A DNA stretch of 5,177 nucleotides from an uncultured Veillonella sp. (GTDB lineage Bacteria > Bacillota > Negativicutes > Veillonellales > Veillonellaceae). This document shows positions 5,167 through 5,177 of the stretch, one piece after another. Numbering within the stretch: position 1 is the stretch's first letter; each line of letters begins with the position of its first letter. The stretch is taken from NCBI GenBank assembly GCA_900550175.1, contig URQX01000109.1, forward strand, positions 1 through 5,177, written 5' to 3'. The notes under the pieces were generated by a model, which had not been told where the DNA came from, did no database searches, and saw only the letters and a program-made list of their open reading frames with translations. The position numbers were made by a program, and so were the translations under genes.

Positions 5167-5177
5167 TTATCGCTTCA
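5167..5177 (-). CDS. Possible last codons of cysS (cysteinyl-tRNA synthetase), tentative
   Basis: In one minus-strand frame the window edge reads Lys-Arg followed by a TAA stop (5169-5167). Many CysS proteins end in short basic tails of this kind, and cysS is the usual gene just before mrnC in Firmicutes. Only two full codons and the stop are visible, so the sequence alone cannot identify the gene. The call rests on conserved gene order. If correct, the cysS stop lies 5 bases before the TTG start assumed for mrnC. Confidence 0.2.

Noticed and set aside
1..5177. A new defence, mobile or CRISPR-type system
   Set aside because: All seven genes are recognised conserved housekeeping genes on one strand, with tight spacing and no foreign composition, transposase, direct-repeat array or attachment site.

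Overview
The window looks like a piece of a low-GC Firmicutes chromosome, most likely from the Negativicutes. A Veillonella-like organism is my best guess, from the AT-rich codon use and the protein sequences, but no marker gene here proves it. Every real gene is on the minus strand, so the locus reads from the right edge to the left: mrnC (Mini-RNase III), rlmB (23S rRNA 2'-O-methyltransferase), rae1/yacP (NYN/PIN endoribonuclease), sigH (sigma-H), secG (translocase subunit), rnr (RNase R), and the first 15 codons of smpB at the left edge. No gap exceeds 75 bases, and I see no mobile element, CRISPR array, tRNA or rRNA.

Right part (about 3464-5177): mrnC, rlmB and rae1 are separated by only 1 and 2 bases, so they are surely one transcription unit. 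A perfect 9-bp inverted repeat lies at the very start of the mrnC frame. A Lys-Arg-stop triplet just upstream could be the end of cysS, the usual neighbour in Firmicutes.

Middle (2441-3463): the 72-base gap before sigH holds a near-consensus housekeeping promoter (TTGAAA, 17 bases, TATAAT) overlapped by an imperfect 21-bp dyad. sigH and secG touch or overlap. Directly after the secG stop is a canonical intrinsic terminator.

Left part (1-2432): rnr starts with TTG behind a very strong Shine-Dalgarno sequence only 8 bases beyond the terminator, leaving no room for a promoter of its own after it. smpB follows rnr by 8 bases. RNase R carries a Lys/Arg/Ser-rich tail of more than 60 residues.

Taken together, the locus joins two blocks that lie apart in Bacillus subtilis: mrnC-rlmB-rae1-sigH (there followed by rpmG-secE-nusG) and secG-(esterase)-rnr-smpB. 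The result is a dense cluster for ribosome maturation (MrnC, RlmB), ribosome-linked mRNA cleavage (Rae1), mRNA decay (RNase R) and ribosome rescue (SmpB), with a stress/competence-type sigma factor and a Sec subunit in the middle. The genes themselves are conserved housekeeping genes; the points of interest are the junction, the regulatory sites and the RNase R tail. I found no convincing new system.
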